A DNA stretch of 12,670 nucleotides, from positions 1-12,670 of the forward strand of contig JBBIVP010000043.1 in the NCBI GenBank assembly GCA_037439705.1. Reading direction: 5' to 3'. This document shows, piece by piece, positions 1 to 7,170 of the stretch. The DNA is from JBBIVP01 sp037439705 [NCBI: bacterium]. GTDB taxonomy: Bacteria; JBBIVP01. The first letter of the stretch is position 1; every line of letters begins with the position of its first letter. The translations under genes were made by a program, and so were the position numbers. The notes under the pieces are model-generated. The model had not been told where the DNA came from and did no database searches. It saw only the letters and a list, made by a program, of their open reading frames with translations.

Positions 1-175
1 ACATATGCGACATTTTATGAGTTTGAATGAGAAAATTTAAGGGGCTTTTTAGACCCTGGGATTTGTTTCATCTCTCCCTCATTCCTTAATGACGCGCATA
101 TCTTAACTTTTCAAAAAAAATTAAAAAAATTTTTCGTAAACTCCGATACTCGTCCAAGAACATCTATCCAAAAAC
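1..175. other. Noncoding left edge
   Basis: I see no gene here. The stretch is AT-rich, with A-tracts at 113-120 and 123-129 followed by a T-run at 130-134, which could bend DNA or act as an upstream element for the following promoter (inference). A short inverted pair, ATATGCG near position 4 and CGCATAT near 97, is too short to interpret. No convincing terminator or RNA gene is visible. Confidence 0.5.
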
Positions 176-203
176 TTGAAAAAACTTTTTATTCTTCTAT
201 TCT
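176..203 (+). promoter_or_regulatory. Candidate promoter of the LolA-like/ABC operon
   Basis: TTGAAA at 176-181 and TATTCT at 198-203 are separated by 16 bases. The -10 element ends only 8 bases before the ATG at 212. No Shine-Dalgarno sequence lies between them, so the transcript would be leaderless or nearly so. The -10 matches the consensus at four of six positions, so the call is tentative. Confidence 0.4.
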
Positions 204-211
204 AAATTAAA

Positions 212-940
212 ATGAAATTATTGCTTCCGTTTCTCCTCATTTTTCTTACAGGAAGGGATGTGATGGAAATGGTGAGAAACAGGAATACCCCAAAAAGTGG
301 AATCCTTCACATAAAGATGACCCTGATAAACAGGGAGGGAAAGATGAGGGAGAGGGAATTTGTAACATGGTCAAAAAAAGAAAAGGATGTATCAAAGAGC
401 ATAACAAAGGTTCTATCTCCTCCGGACATGAAAGGGAAGGGATTTCTATGGATAAAAAAGGGAGAGGATGTAACGCAGTACATATACCTTCCTGAGATGA
501 AGAAGATGAGAAGAATCAGTGTTCAGGAGAGGAGAGAAAGTTTCCTGGGCTCTGACCTATCCTATGAAGATTTCAGACCACGTCCCATTGATGAGGGTGA
601 ACATACCCTTTTAAGGGAAGAAGAGTGTGGTGGAAACAGTTGTTATGTGGTGGAAAGTGTTCCAAAAGATCCTGAAAGTTCGGTTTATGGAAAGGTGATC
701 TCCTGGATAAGAAAGGATATACTAATTCCAATAAAGGGAGAATTCTATAACAAAAAAGGAGAGTTTTATAAGACGATGAAGGCAATAAAAATTGAAAAAA
801 TTGGAGATTACTGGGTGGCAAGGAAGACCGAAGTTGAGGACCTTTCAAAAAAGCACAAAACCATAATGGAAGTCCCTGAGGTAAAATTTGACATTCCAAT
901 TCCGGATAATACATTTGGAGAAGCATTTTTCGGGAGGTAA
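212..940 (+). CDS. LolA-like outer membrane lipoprotein-sorting protein
   Basis: A 242-residue protein of the periplasmic LolA-like carrier family (outer membrane lipoprotein-sorting protein), predicted to shield lipid or lipoprotein between inner and outer membrane. Residues 1-14 form a short hydrophobic export signal, followed by the mature start around GRDVMEMV. Family hallmarks are the YIYLPEMKKMRRI strand at 90-102 and ESFLGSDLSYED at 109-120. Two cysteines, 139 and 144, could form a disulfide. The start at 212 has no Shine-Dalgarno sequence, but it supplies the signal peptide. A start near 260 has a better ribosome site (GGAAGGG) but would lose the signal, so I prefer 212. The stop is 2 bases before the permease start, so this protein probably works with the ABC pair that follows. 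The substrate is unknown. Confidence 0.82.
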   Translation: MKLLLPFLLIFLTGRDVMEMVRNRNTPKSGILHIKMTLINREGKMREREFVTWSKKEKDVSKSITKVLSPPDMKGKGFLWIKKGEDVTQYIYLPEMKKMRRISVQERRESFLGSDLSYEDFRPRPIDEGEHTLLREEECGGNSCYVVESVPKDPESSVYGKVISWIRKDILIPIKGEFYNKKGEFYKTMKAIKIEKIGDYWVARKTEVEDLSKKHKTIMEVPEVKFDIPIPDNTFGEAFFGR

Positions 941-942
941 AA

Positions 943-2055
943 ATGTATTTCCTAACAGTAGTGCTCAAAAATCTCTCAAGGAGAAAATTGAGAAACATCC
1001 TCACGATTGTTGGAGTTGGAATTGGTATAGGGGCGGTTGTATCCCTTGTTTCAATTACCGATGGATTTATGAAGAGTTTCACAGAAATGCTGAAATCAAG
1101 GGGAACAGACATTGCTGTAACAAAAGCAAAAAATCCGGATGTCCTTCTGAACTCAATTGATGAATCTATTGGAGAGGAACTAAAAAAGATAGAAGGCATT
1201 GAGTCCATTTCAAGGGTTCTTGTTGACCTTGTGAGCATAGAGGACCTTCCATCCGTTATGATCTTTGGATTTGACCCGGATGAGTTCATATTTGAACACT
1301 TCAAAATAATTGAGGGAAGAAAATTATCAAGGGATGAGGAAGATATGGTAATGATCGGGAAAATTCTCGCAAAGAATATAAATTTAAAAGTTGGAGATAA
1401 AGTGGAGATCGAAAGGGAAATTTTTAGAGTGGTGGGAATTTTTGAGAGCGGAAATGTGGTTGAAAATGGAGGAATAGTGATGAATCTAAAAACCCTTCAG
1501 AGACTCATGAACAGGGAAGGGTATGTAACTGTTTTCAATATAAAACTGAAAGAGCTGGAGTTTACTGATTCTGTTATTAATCAAATAAAAACAAAGTTTC
1601 CAGGGCTTGAAGCCATGACATCAGAGGAGATTACCAGAAACAATGAGGGTTATAAAATGGCTAAGGCGCTGGCATGGGCGACTTCATTTATTGCCCTTTT
1701 CGTTGGCGCCCTCGGAACAATGAATACTGTTTTCATGTCAGTTTTTGAGAGGACAAAGGAATTCGGGCTCCTCAGAGCAATCGGCTGGAGGAGAAGAAGA
1801 ATAATGCTTATGGTTCTTGGAGAAAGCATCATCCTTGGACTCATAGGTGGTGCCCTTGGAATGGCAATAGGTGTTATTGGAGTCCATCTCATAAACCAGA
1901 TTCCCATAGTGAAAGGTGGTATCGTGGGTGATTTTTCAGCTCCGTTGTTTGCTAAGGCAACTGCCATTGCTATTGGAATGGGAATCTTCGGTGGATTTAT
2001 ACCATCTTCATGGGCTTCATCCATTTCTCCTGCAGAAGCATTGAGATATGAATGA
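943..2055 (+). CDS. ABC transporter permease, FtsX/MacB/LolC-E type
   Basis: A 370-residue inner-membrane permease of the FtsX/MacB class, which moves lipids or lipoproteins by mechanotransmission rather than through a channel. It has the expected layout: one N-terminal membrane segment (about 17-38), a large extracytoplasmic MacB-PCD-like domain (about 40-235), and three C-terminal membrane segments (about 240-264, 287-315 and 338-358). Between the second and third membrane segments is the cytoplasmic signature FERTKEFGLLRAIGW (268-282), typical of this family. The C-terminus SPAEALRYE matches the usual PxEALRxE ending. Start 943 has a strong ribosome site (GGGAGGT) spanning the stop of the upstream gene. 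It overlaps the ATPase gene by 8 bases. No MacA-like adaptor is present here. Confidence 0.9.
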   Translation: MYFLTVVLKNLSRRKLRNILTIVGVGIGIGAVVSLVSITDGFMKSFTEMLKSRGTDIAVTKAKNPDVLLNSIDESIGEELKKIEGIESISRVLVDLVSIEDLPSVMIFGFDPDEFIFEHFKIIEGRKLSRDEEDMVMIGKILAKNINLKVGDKVEIEREIFRVVGIFESGNVVENGGIVMNLKTLQRLMNREGYVTVFNIKLKELEFTDSVINQIKTKFPGLEAMTSEEITRNNEGYKMAKALAWATSFIALFVGALGTMNTVFMSVFERTKEFGLLRAIGWRRRRIMLMVLGESIILGLIGGALGMAIGVIGVHLINQIPIVKGGIVGDFSAPLFAKATAIAIGMGIFGGFIPSSWASSISPAEALRYE

Positions 2056-2713
2056 AATCATCCTTAAAGCAGAAAACCTTGTAAAGGAATACGAAGAAGG
2101 AAGGGTAAAGGCTTTGAGGGGAGTTAACCTTGAAGTAAAAAGGGGAGAATTTGTGGCAATAATGGGACCGAGTGGATGCGGAAAATCTACCCTGTTAAAC
2201 ATGCTCGGTGCTCTTGATAGACCGACATCAGGAGATGTGATTATTGACGGCGAAAGACTTTCGCAGGCAAAATCACTTGATGAAATAAGACTTAAAAAAA
2301 TTGGTTTCATATTTCAGGCTTTTCATCTCATTCCAACCCTTACAGCCCTTGAGAACCTTCAGATTCCAATGATTGAAGCCAGAATTCCGAGAAAGGAAAG
2401 GCTCAAAATGGCAACGGAGCTTTTAAAAATTGTAGGACTTGAAGAAAGGATGAGCCAGATACCCCCAAAGCTTTCTGGGGGAGAGAGACAGAGGGTTGCC
2501 ATAGCAAGAAGCCTTGCAAACTCTCCATCCATTCTTCTTGCGGACGAACCCACAGGAAATCTTGACTCAAAAAGTTCAGAGCAAATTATAACCCTTTTGA
2601 GGAAGATAAATAAAACAAGAGGAATGACAATAGTTCTGGTTACCCACGACCCGAATGTAGCATCCTGCGCAGACAGGATAGTGAAAATGAAAGATGGAAT
2701 TCTTTATACATGA
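2048..2713 (+). CDS. ABC transporter ATP-binding protein, LolD/MacB type
   Basis: A 221-residue nucleotide-binding subunit, the usual length for the LolD/MacB/FtsE-like class. The motifs are complete and in order: Walker A GPSGCGKST (40-48), Q-loop glutamine 90, signature LSGGERQ (142-148), Walker B ILLADE with D166 and E167, D-loop, and H-loop histidine 200. It would energise the permease encoded just upstream. Its start overlaps the permease stop by 8 bases and lacks a strong ribosome site, which suggests translational coupling. Its own stop overlaps the next start in an ATGA. LolD and MacB-like ATPases cannot be told apart reliably by sequence alone, so I give no gene symbol. Confidence 0.93.
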   Translation: MNEIILKAENLVKEYEEGRVKALRGVNLEVKRGEFVAIMGPSGCGKSTLLNMLGALDRPTSGDVIIDGERLSQAKSLDEIRLKKIGFIFQAFHLIPTLTALENLQIPMIEARIPRKERLKMATELLKIVGLEERMSQIPPKLSGGERQRVAIARSLANSPSILLADEPTGNLDSKSSEQIITLLRKINKTRGMTIVLVTHDPNVASCADRIVKMKDGILYT

Positions 2714-3273
2714 GAAAAAGAGTTTCTTTAATTGCAATAGGAAACGAACTCCTTTCAGGAAAAATTAGAGATGAAAACCTTTTTTATGCAGCAAATAAAC
2801 TCACTCCCTTGGGTTTAAATGTTGTTGAAGAAAGAATAATAGGGGATGATGAGGAAAGCATAATTTCTGCATTAAAAGATGCTTCAAAGGTTGCTGATTT
2901 CGTTATAGTAAGCGGAGGGCTGGGACCAACCGAGGATGACAGGACAAGAAAATCTGTTTCAAAATTTCTCAAAAAACCCCTTATTTTGAGGAAGGATATT
3001 TTGAAAGCTCTTTCAGAAAGATTTGAAAAAAGGGGATTGAAAATGCCACTCTCCAACCGTAATCAGGCTCTATTTCCAAAAGGCGCAAAGATCATACCCA
3101 ATCCAGTGGGAACTGCTCCGGGATTCTCTGTGGGATACAAAAAATCACAGATTTTCTTCCTGCCGGGAGTGCCTTCTGAATTCAAGGCAATGCTTGAAGA
3201 TGTGCTCAAAAGGATAGGGAAGGGAAAAAATTTGAAGACCGTAAGGTTGAGGGTATTTGGAATTCCGGAATAG
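2710..3273 (+). CDS. cinA: CinA-family protein, N-terminal part, cut by in-frame TAG
   Basis: 187 residues carrying the molybdopterin-binding-like (MoCF) domain of CinA, known in homologues as an ADP-ribose pyrophosphatase. The hallmarks are GNELLSGKIRDEN near residue 12, SGGLGPTEDD near 69-78, and FFLPGVPSEFKAML toward the end. The frame stops at TAG (3271-3273), just after the GIPE stretch that opens the CinA KH-like linker. The same frame then continues without a break to 4635, with the expected CinA linker and PncC domain. In homologues these form a single chain of about 400-430 residues. So this is either the 5' part of a gene with a nonsense mutation, a sequencing error, or a gene read through at UAG. 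The ATGA overlap with the ABC ATPase gene puts it in the same operon. Confidence 0.85.
   Translation: MRKRVSLIAIGNELLSGKIRDENLFYAANKLTPLGLNVVEERIIGDDEESIISALKDASKVADFVIVSGGLGPTEDDRTRKSVSKFLKKPLILRKDILKALSERFEKRGLKMPLSNRNQALFPKGAKIIPNPVGTAPGFSVGYKKSQIFFLPGVPSEFKAMLEDVLKRIGKGKNLKTVRLRVFGIPE
3271..3273 (+). other. In-frame amber codon inside cinA
   Basis: The codons on both sides read G-I-P-E then E-I-A-D-R-L in the same frame, which matches the continuous CinA linker of homologues. One base change from a Lys, Glu, Gln, Ser or Tyr codon would create this TAG. No in-frame ATG follows until 3355, and no good ribosome site supports re-initiation, so the downstream part depends on readthrough unless the stop is an error. 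Confidence 0.9.
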
Positions 3274-3318
3274 GAAATTGCGGACAGGCTCAGGGATTTC
3301 TCTAAAGTATTCAAAGGA

Positions 3319-4635
3319 TTGAACATAGCCTTTCTTCCATCATTTCCAGAAAATATGATTGACTTGAGCGTTCTAAGAAAGGATGAAAAAGAGGCAGAAA
3401 GGCTCATAAATGAAGCGAAGGAATGGATAAAAGAGAAACTGGGAAATTTTCTTTATTCTGAGGGAGAAATCCTTCCCGAAGTGGTCGGGAAAATGTTAAG
3501 GGAGATGAACTGGAAAATAGCCACCGCTGAATCCTGCACGGGCGGACTTGTCTCTTCACTGATAACAGATGTTCCAGGAAGTTCCGATTATTTTAAAGGA
3601 GGATTTGTAACATATACATACCCTGCAAAATCTCAGTATCTCGGTCTGGATTTAAATATGCTTGAAAAAGATGGGGCTGTAAACGAAAGAACAGCAATTG
3701 AGATGGCTCGTGGTGCTCTAAGGGCTTTAGAAGCGGATATAGCGGTATCCACCACCGGCATCCTGGGACCGGGAAAGGGAGGAGAAAAAGAAGATGTTGG
3801 CACTCTCTTTGTTGGAATTGCGTGGAAGAAAGGAGAATTTTCAAAAAAATTGTTCTTCCCTCTTGGAGACAGAAGGGCAAAAAAAATCCTACTCGCATAT
3901 TTTGCTCTTGATTCAGTGAGAAGGTTTCTTGAAAGAGAAAAAAGGATGGGAAATTACAGGGAGGTTATAGAAAAGGCAACGAGCGATGGAATTGCCTTTA
4001 TAAAGAAGTGTAAAAACGGAAAATGCCCGATTTTTTTCTTCCTCACTGCCAATCCTCCCACAAGGGCTCACAGGACTATTCTTATGGAAGCAATAAAAGA
4101 ATTCTCTCCCGACGAGGTTGTTGTAATGCTTGACCTTTATCATGCTGATAAATCGGTTCAGGAAGCAAGCCTTGAAGAAAGGATAGAGATGATGAGACTC
4201 ACTTTTGAAGGAATTGAAAACTTATCCTTAGGAATTTCTTCAAAGGGACTTTTCGTTGAAAAACTTGACCTCATAAAAAAGCTCTGGGAATCTGAAAAAA
4301 TTAGATTTCTTGTAGGCATGGACACAATGTTGAGAATTCTATCCCCATCTTTTTATGAAGACCCTGATTCTGCATGGAAAAAACTCTTTGAAAACTCAGA
4401 ATTCATCGTTGCTGAAAGAATGGATATGGACGAGGAGGAAATCAAAGAGGTTTTGAAAGAAAGAAACCTTGAAGGATATCTCAATAAAATTAAATTCTTG
4501 AAAACCGATCCCTCTATAAGAAAAATTTCATCTACCGAAGTTAGGGAAAGAATAAAAAGAAATCAACCAGTTTCAGATATCCTTCCAGAAATGGTTGAGG
4601 AATTCATAAGGGAAAGAGGGCTATACAGGGAATAA
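3319..4635 (+). CDS. CinA C-terminal (PncC, NMN amidohydrolase) domain fused to a NadD-like adenylyltransferase
   Basis: The continuation of the cinA frame after the TAG. Numbered from the TTG at 3319, residues about 52-205 form the CinA C-terminal domain, which in PncC deamidates NMN to nicotinate mononucleotide. It has the AESCTGG serine motif (70-76), VPGSSDYFKGGFVTYTYPAK (85-104) and TTGILGPGKGG (145-155). Residues about 236-434 are a NadD/NMNAT-like Rossmann nucleotidyltransferase, with NPPTRAH (245-251, in place of the usual HxGH region), GMDTML (333-338) and ISSTEVRERI (403-412). NadD adenylates nicotinate mononucleotide, the product of PncC, so the fusion joins consecutive steps. The TTG at 3319 abuts AAAGGA, too close to serve as its ribosome site. 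An ATG at 3355 is an alternative start, but neither is convincing. Most likely the true start is 2710. Confidence 0.85.
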   Translation: MNIAFLPSFPENMIDLSVLRKDEKEAERLINEAKEWIKEKLGNFLYSEGEILPEVVGKMLREMNWKIATAESCTGGLVSSLITDVPGSSDYFKGGFVTYTYPAKSQYLGLDLNMLEKDGAVNERTAIEMARGALRALEADIAVSTTGILGPGKGGEKEDVGTLFVGIAWKKGEFSKKLFFPLGDRRAKKILLAYFALDSVRRFLEREKRMGNYREVIEKATSDGIAFIKKCKNGKCPIFFFLTANPPTRAHRTILMEAIKEFSPDEVVVMLDLYHADKSVQEASLEERIEMMRLTFEGIENLSLGISSKGLFVEKLDLIKKLWESEKIRFLVGMDTMLRILSPSFYEDPDSAWKKLFENSEFIVAERMDMDEEEIKEVLKERNLEGYLNKIKFLKTDPSIRKISSTEVRERIKRNQPVSDILPEMVEEFIRERGLYRE

Positions 4636-4701
4636 TTTATGGGATTAAAAAGAGGCATTTTCAGATTCCATAATTTTCCATTTGAACCCATTTATCCGCA
4701 T

Positions 4702-4730
4702 TTGAAGTCTTTTCAAAAAACCGCTAAAAT
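4702..4730 (+). promoter_or_regulatory. Promoter of yggS-proC-yggT, probably leaderless
   Basis: TTGAAG (4702-4707) and TAAAAT (4725-4730) stand exactly 17 bases apart, and each matches the consensus at five of six positions. Seven bases after the -10 comes the ATG at 4738, where transcription would be expected to start. No Shine-Dalgarno sequence precedes that ATG, so the message would be leaderless. This also supports 4738 over the upstream in-frame ATG at 4639. Confidence 0.6.
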
Positions 4731-4737
4731 TTTTAAA

Positions 4738-5430
4738 ATGGATTTGAAAAGAAGATACGAAGAATTTATGGAAAGGGTGAGAAGAAGAGCTGAGAGCGCT
4801 GGGAGGAATCCATCTGAAATAACAGTTGTTGCTGTTTCAAAAACCTTTCCTCCTCAAGCAATTCTTGAACTTTATTCTTATGGACACAGGGATTTTGGAG
4901 AAAATTACATTCAGGAAGCAAAAAGGAAAATTGAAGAAATAGGTTCATCAGAAATAAGATGGCACATGGTTGGTTCTCTTCAGAAGAACAAGGTTAAGTT
5001 CATGCCATCCCTCTTTCAGTGGTTTCATGCCCTTGACTCCATGGAATTACTGGCTCTTCTCTCTGAAAAATTTGAAAGTAATGGAAAGATGCTAAACCTG
5101 TTGATTCAAGTAGATTTAACAGGAAAGGAAGGAAGAAGCGGGGTGAATGAAGATGATGTTTTTGAACTGGCGAAAGCCTGTGTTTCAAAAAAGGGAATTT
5201 ATCTAAAAGGTCTTATGACACTTCCACCCCCTCCATCAAAACCTAAAGATTCAAGGCAATTTTTCAGAAGGCTCAGGGAATTGAGGGATGAATATGTCAG
5301 ATCAGGTATTCCCGCTGAATGTATGAAGGAACTCTCAATGGGGATGAGTGATGATTTTGAGGTTGCTATTGAAGAAGGAGCAACAATTCTTAGAATAGGA
5401 AGAGCAATATTTGGAGAAAGGTATGGCTGA
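4738..5430 (+). CDS. yggS: YggS/PROSC family PLP homeostasis protein
   Basis: A 230-residue single-domain PLP-binding protein of the alanine-racemase-like TIM-barrel fold, known to buffer pyridoxal phosphate and affect amino-acid metabolism. The PLP lysine is K35 in VAVSKTFP. Other family blocks are DFGENYIQEA (52-61), WHMVGSLQKNK (75-85), and SMGMSDDFEVAIEEGATILRIG (200-221), which holds the phosphate-binding residues. The open frame extends up to an ATG at 4639. That would add 33 atypical residues and would place the probable promoter inside the gene, so I use 4738, which gives the usual family length. It overlaps proC by 8 bases; yggS-proC adjacency is a common bacterial arrangement. Confidence 0.92.
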   Translation: MDLKRRYEEFMERVRRRAESAGRNPSEITVVAVSKTFPPQAILELYSYGHRDFGENYIQEAKRKIEEIGSSEIRWHMVGSLQKNKVKFMPSLFQWFHALDSMELLALLSEKFESNGKMLNLLIQVDLTGKEGRSGVNEDDVFELAKACVSKKGIYLKGLMTLPPPPSKPKDSRQFFRRLRELRDEYVRSGIPAECMKELSMGMSDDFEVAIEEGATILRIGRAIFGERYG

Positions 5431-6226
5431 AAGAATAGGAATAATAGGAACAGGAGCAATGGGAGGGACAATTGTTCGCGCCCTTTCATCCCATGGCATG
5501 AAAGAGATTTATGTATTTGATGTTATCAGGTCAAAGATGGAAGAGGTTATTAAAAAAACGGGCGTTCGGGGTAAGAAGGGGCTCGATGACTTCCAGGATG
5601 AAGACCTTGTAATAATAGCGGTCAAACCCAAAGATGTGGAAGATGTCCTACCGCACCTTAATGGATGCATGAAAGATGGTGCTTCTATCATTTCAATAGC
5701 AGCAGGAATAAGAATTAAAAAAATAAGGGAAAAAGTGGTGAGAAAAACAATTCATATAGGAAGGGCGATGCCAAATGTCTGTGCAAGAGTAATGGAAAGT
5801 GCCACCGCTTTATGTTTTGAGAAGGAATTTCCGGAGCCATTAAAAAAACTTTCTCTGAAAATATTTTCCACGCTCGGAAGGGTTTATGAATTTGAGGATG
5901 AAGGATATATGGATGTATTTACTTCCATAGGAGGAAGTGGACCTGCTATTGTGTGGAAATTTTTGAAAGGGATCGAAGATGCTGGCGTTCTGATGGGAAT
6001 ACCAAGGGAGAAAGCCTTAGAAATAGGGGTGCAGGTTCTATACGGCTCTGCAAAACTGATAAGGGAAAATGGAGGAACACCGGATGAATTAATAAAATTA
6101 GTTACCTCCCCAGGAGGAACCACGGTGGAAGCACTTTACCATCTTGAAAAAAATGGATTCAACGGAATTCTCATAGAAGCACTCGTTAAGGCTTTTGAGA
6201 AAGCTTCAAAATTAGGGAAAGAGTAA
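5423..6226 (+). CDS. proC: Pyrroline-5-carboxylate reductase
   Basis: A 267-residue cytosolic enzyme that reduces 1-pyrroline-5-carboxylate to proline with NAD(P)H, the last step of proline synthesis. The N-terminal Rossmann motif GIIGTGAMGG is at 6-15. AVKP is at 66-69, RAMPN at 114-118, and GGSGPA at 170-175. The C-terminal active-site block TSPGGTT is at 228-234. All are intact and the length is normal. I chose the ATG at 5423 because GGAG(AAAGG) sits just upstream. A TTG at 5411 in the same frame would add four residues and lose that site. The gene overlaps the yggS end by 8 bases, and one base separates it from yggT. Confidence 0.95.
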   Translation: MAERIGIIGTGAMGGTIVRALSSHGMKEIYVFDVIRSKMEEVIKKTGVRGKKGLDDFQDEDLVIIAVKPKDVEDVLPHLNGCMKDGASIISIAAGIRIKKIREKVVRKTIHIGRAMPNVCARVMESATALCFEKEFPEPLKKLSLKIFSTLGRVYEFEDEGYMDVFTSIGGSGPAIVWKFLKGIEDAGVLMGIPREKALEIGVQVLYGSAKLIRENGGTPDELIKLVTSPGGTTVEALYHLEKNGFNGILIEALVKAFEKASKLGKE

Positions 6227-6227
6227 A

Positions 6228-6527
6228 ATGTTTGTTCTCGGGAATTTTCTGGTAGCACTTGGAAAAACCCTGGGAATAGGAATAAAAATCTACATGTTTC
6301 TTGTTATTCTTTCTGCAGTATCCACATGGTTTACGGTTGACCCATTCCATCCAATAATAAGGTTTTTAAGAGGAACAACGGAACCAGTTTTTTCAAGGAT
6401 TAGAAGGTTCCTTCCTCCAATTGGGTTTGTGGACATAAGTCCACTTCTGGTCATTCTCATTCTTTATTTCCTCCTACAGTTTCTTCCTCCGACCTTAATT
6501 AAAGCAGGAGGTTCTCTTCAGAATTAG
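6228..6527 (+). CDS. yggT: YggT family membrane protein
   Basis: A 99-residue inner-membrane protein with two hydrophobic helices (about 12-35 and 70-90). They flank the family's signature block, with DPFHPIIRFL at 38-47, TEPVFSRIRRFLPP at 51-64 and DISPL at 69-73. Family members have been linked to osmotic tolerance and to cell division or chloroplast nucleoid organisation, but the molecular role is not settled. It starts one base after proC and sits ahead of a DivIVA-family gene, a common neighbourhood near division genes. This is the only gene here ending in TAG, and a TGA follows two codons later. Confidence 0.93.
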   Translation: MFVLGNFLVALGKTLGIGIKIYMFLVILSAVSTWFTVDPFHPIIRFLRGTTEPVFSRIRRFLPPIGFVDISPLLVILILYFLLQFLPPTLIKAGGSLQN

Positions 6528-6539
6528 CCATGAAAATTG

Positions 6540-6567
6540 TTGAAAATAAAAAAATTTATGGTATAAT
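6540..6567 (+). promoter_or_regulatory. Strong promoter of the DivIVA-family gene
   Basis: TTGAAA (6540-6545), a 16-base spacer and a perfect TATAAT (6562-6567). TG at 6559-6560 gives an extended -10 (TGGTATAAT). It lies in the 67-base gap after yggT, so the DivIVA-family gene has its own start even if some transcription runs through from yggS-proC-yggT. Confidence 0.75.
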
Positions 6568-6582
6568 TTTTTTATAAAATTC

Positions 6583-6589
6583 AGGAGGT
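6583..6589 (+). promoter_or_regulatory. Ribosome binding site of the DivIVA-family gene
   Basis: AGGAGGT, a full Shine-Dalgarno match, lies 5 bases before the ATG at 6595. It contrasts with the missing sites before 212 and 4738, so both initiation modes appear to be used here. Confidence 0.8.
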
Positions 6590-6594
6590 AAAAA

Positions 6595-7122
6595 ATGAAA
6601 CTCACACCAATGGAGATAGTTCAACAGCATTTTAAAAAGGTTTTAAGAGGATACGACCCCAAAGAAGTGGATGCCTTTCTTGAATTTGTGAAATCAGAAA
6701 TGGAAAGTTTGCTTACAGAAAACGGAGCTCTTAGAGATGAGGTTAAAAGACTGGAAAGCCTTATTGAAGAATACAAAGAGAGGGAAAAGAATCTTAACAA
6801 TGCTATAATGCTCGCTCAGAAAATAAAGGAAGATATTGAAAAAAACGCCAGAAAGGAAGCGGAAATTATTATTTCGGATGCGAAGATAAAAGCACAGGAG
6901 ATAGTGAACAGTGCCCAACTTCGCGCCATGGAATTGATGAGCGAAATAAAGGAGTTGAAAAGGCAAAAAATAATTTTTGAGAAGCATTTGAAAAATCTAA
7001 TAGAGACGCATCTGAAGCTCCTTGAGAGTGAAGAAAAAGAAGGTATAGAGGAGAAAATTGAACCTTTTATAAAGTCATTAGGAATCACGGGAAAGGAGGA
7101 CAAAAAATCTTCAAAAACTTGA
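6595..7122 (+). CDS. DivIVA-family coiled-coil protein
   Basis: 175 residues. The N-terminal DivIVA membrane-targeting domain (about 2-33) is recognisable from LTPMEIVQQHF followed by RGYDPKEVDAFLEFV. A long, highly charged coiled coil follows from about 35 to 150, rich in Lys, Glu, Ile and Leu heptads. In Firmicutes and Actinobacteria DivIVA proteins mark curved membrane and poles; shorter versions next to yggT occur in many Gram-negative lineages, where a role in division or envelope growth is assumed rather than shown. The C-terminal tail is Lys/Ser-rich and probably disordered. It has a strong promoter and ribosome site of its own. Its stop codon lies inside the -35 element proposed for the next gene. 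Confidence 0.9.
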   Translation: MKLTPMEIVQQHFKKVLRGYDPKEVDAFLEFVKSEMESLLTENGALRDEVKRLESLIEEYKEREKNLNNAIMLAQKIKEDIEKNARKEAEIIISDAKIKAQEIVNSAQLRAMELMSEIKELKRQKIIFEKHLKNLIETHLKLLESEEKEGIEEKIEPFIKSLGITGKEDKKSSKT

Positions 7123-7146
7123 CTTTAATTTTTTTATGACTATTTT
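7119..7146 (+). promoter_or_regulatory. Candidate promoter of the FmdB-like gene
   Basis: TTGACT (7119-7124) overlaps the stop of the DivIVA-family gene. TATTTT (7141-7146) follows after 16 bases. The -10 is weak (four of six), so the FmdB-like gene may also be read from the upstream promoter. Confidence 0.4.
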
Positions 7147-7170
7147 TGTTATGTCAAAAGGAGAAGTAAA

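Noticed and set aside
4-103. ATATGCG/CGCATAT inverted pair at the left edge
   Set aside because: Seven bases in AT-rich DNA, 85 bases apart, with no accompanying structure; chance is the simplest reading.
573-1304. Minus-strand open frame of 243 codons
   Set aside because: It lies opposite the LolA-like gene and permease, both with clear family motifs. Its translation is low-complexity Ser/Leu/Pro/Phe and shows no motifs.
4639-4737. Upstream extension of yggS, or a small separate gene
   Set aside because: The 33 residues are not YggS-like, the promoter lies inside this stretch, and the frame runs straight into yggS with no stop of its own.
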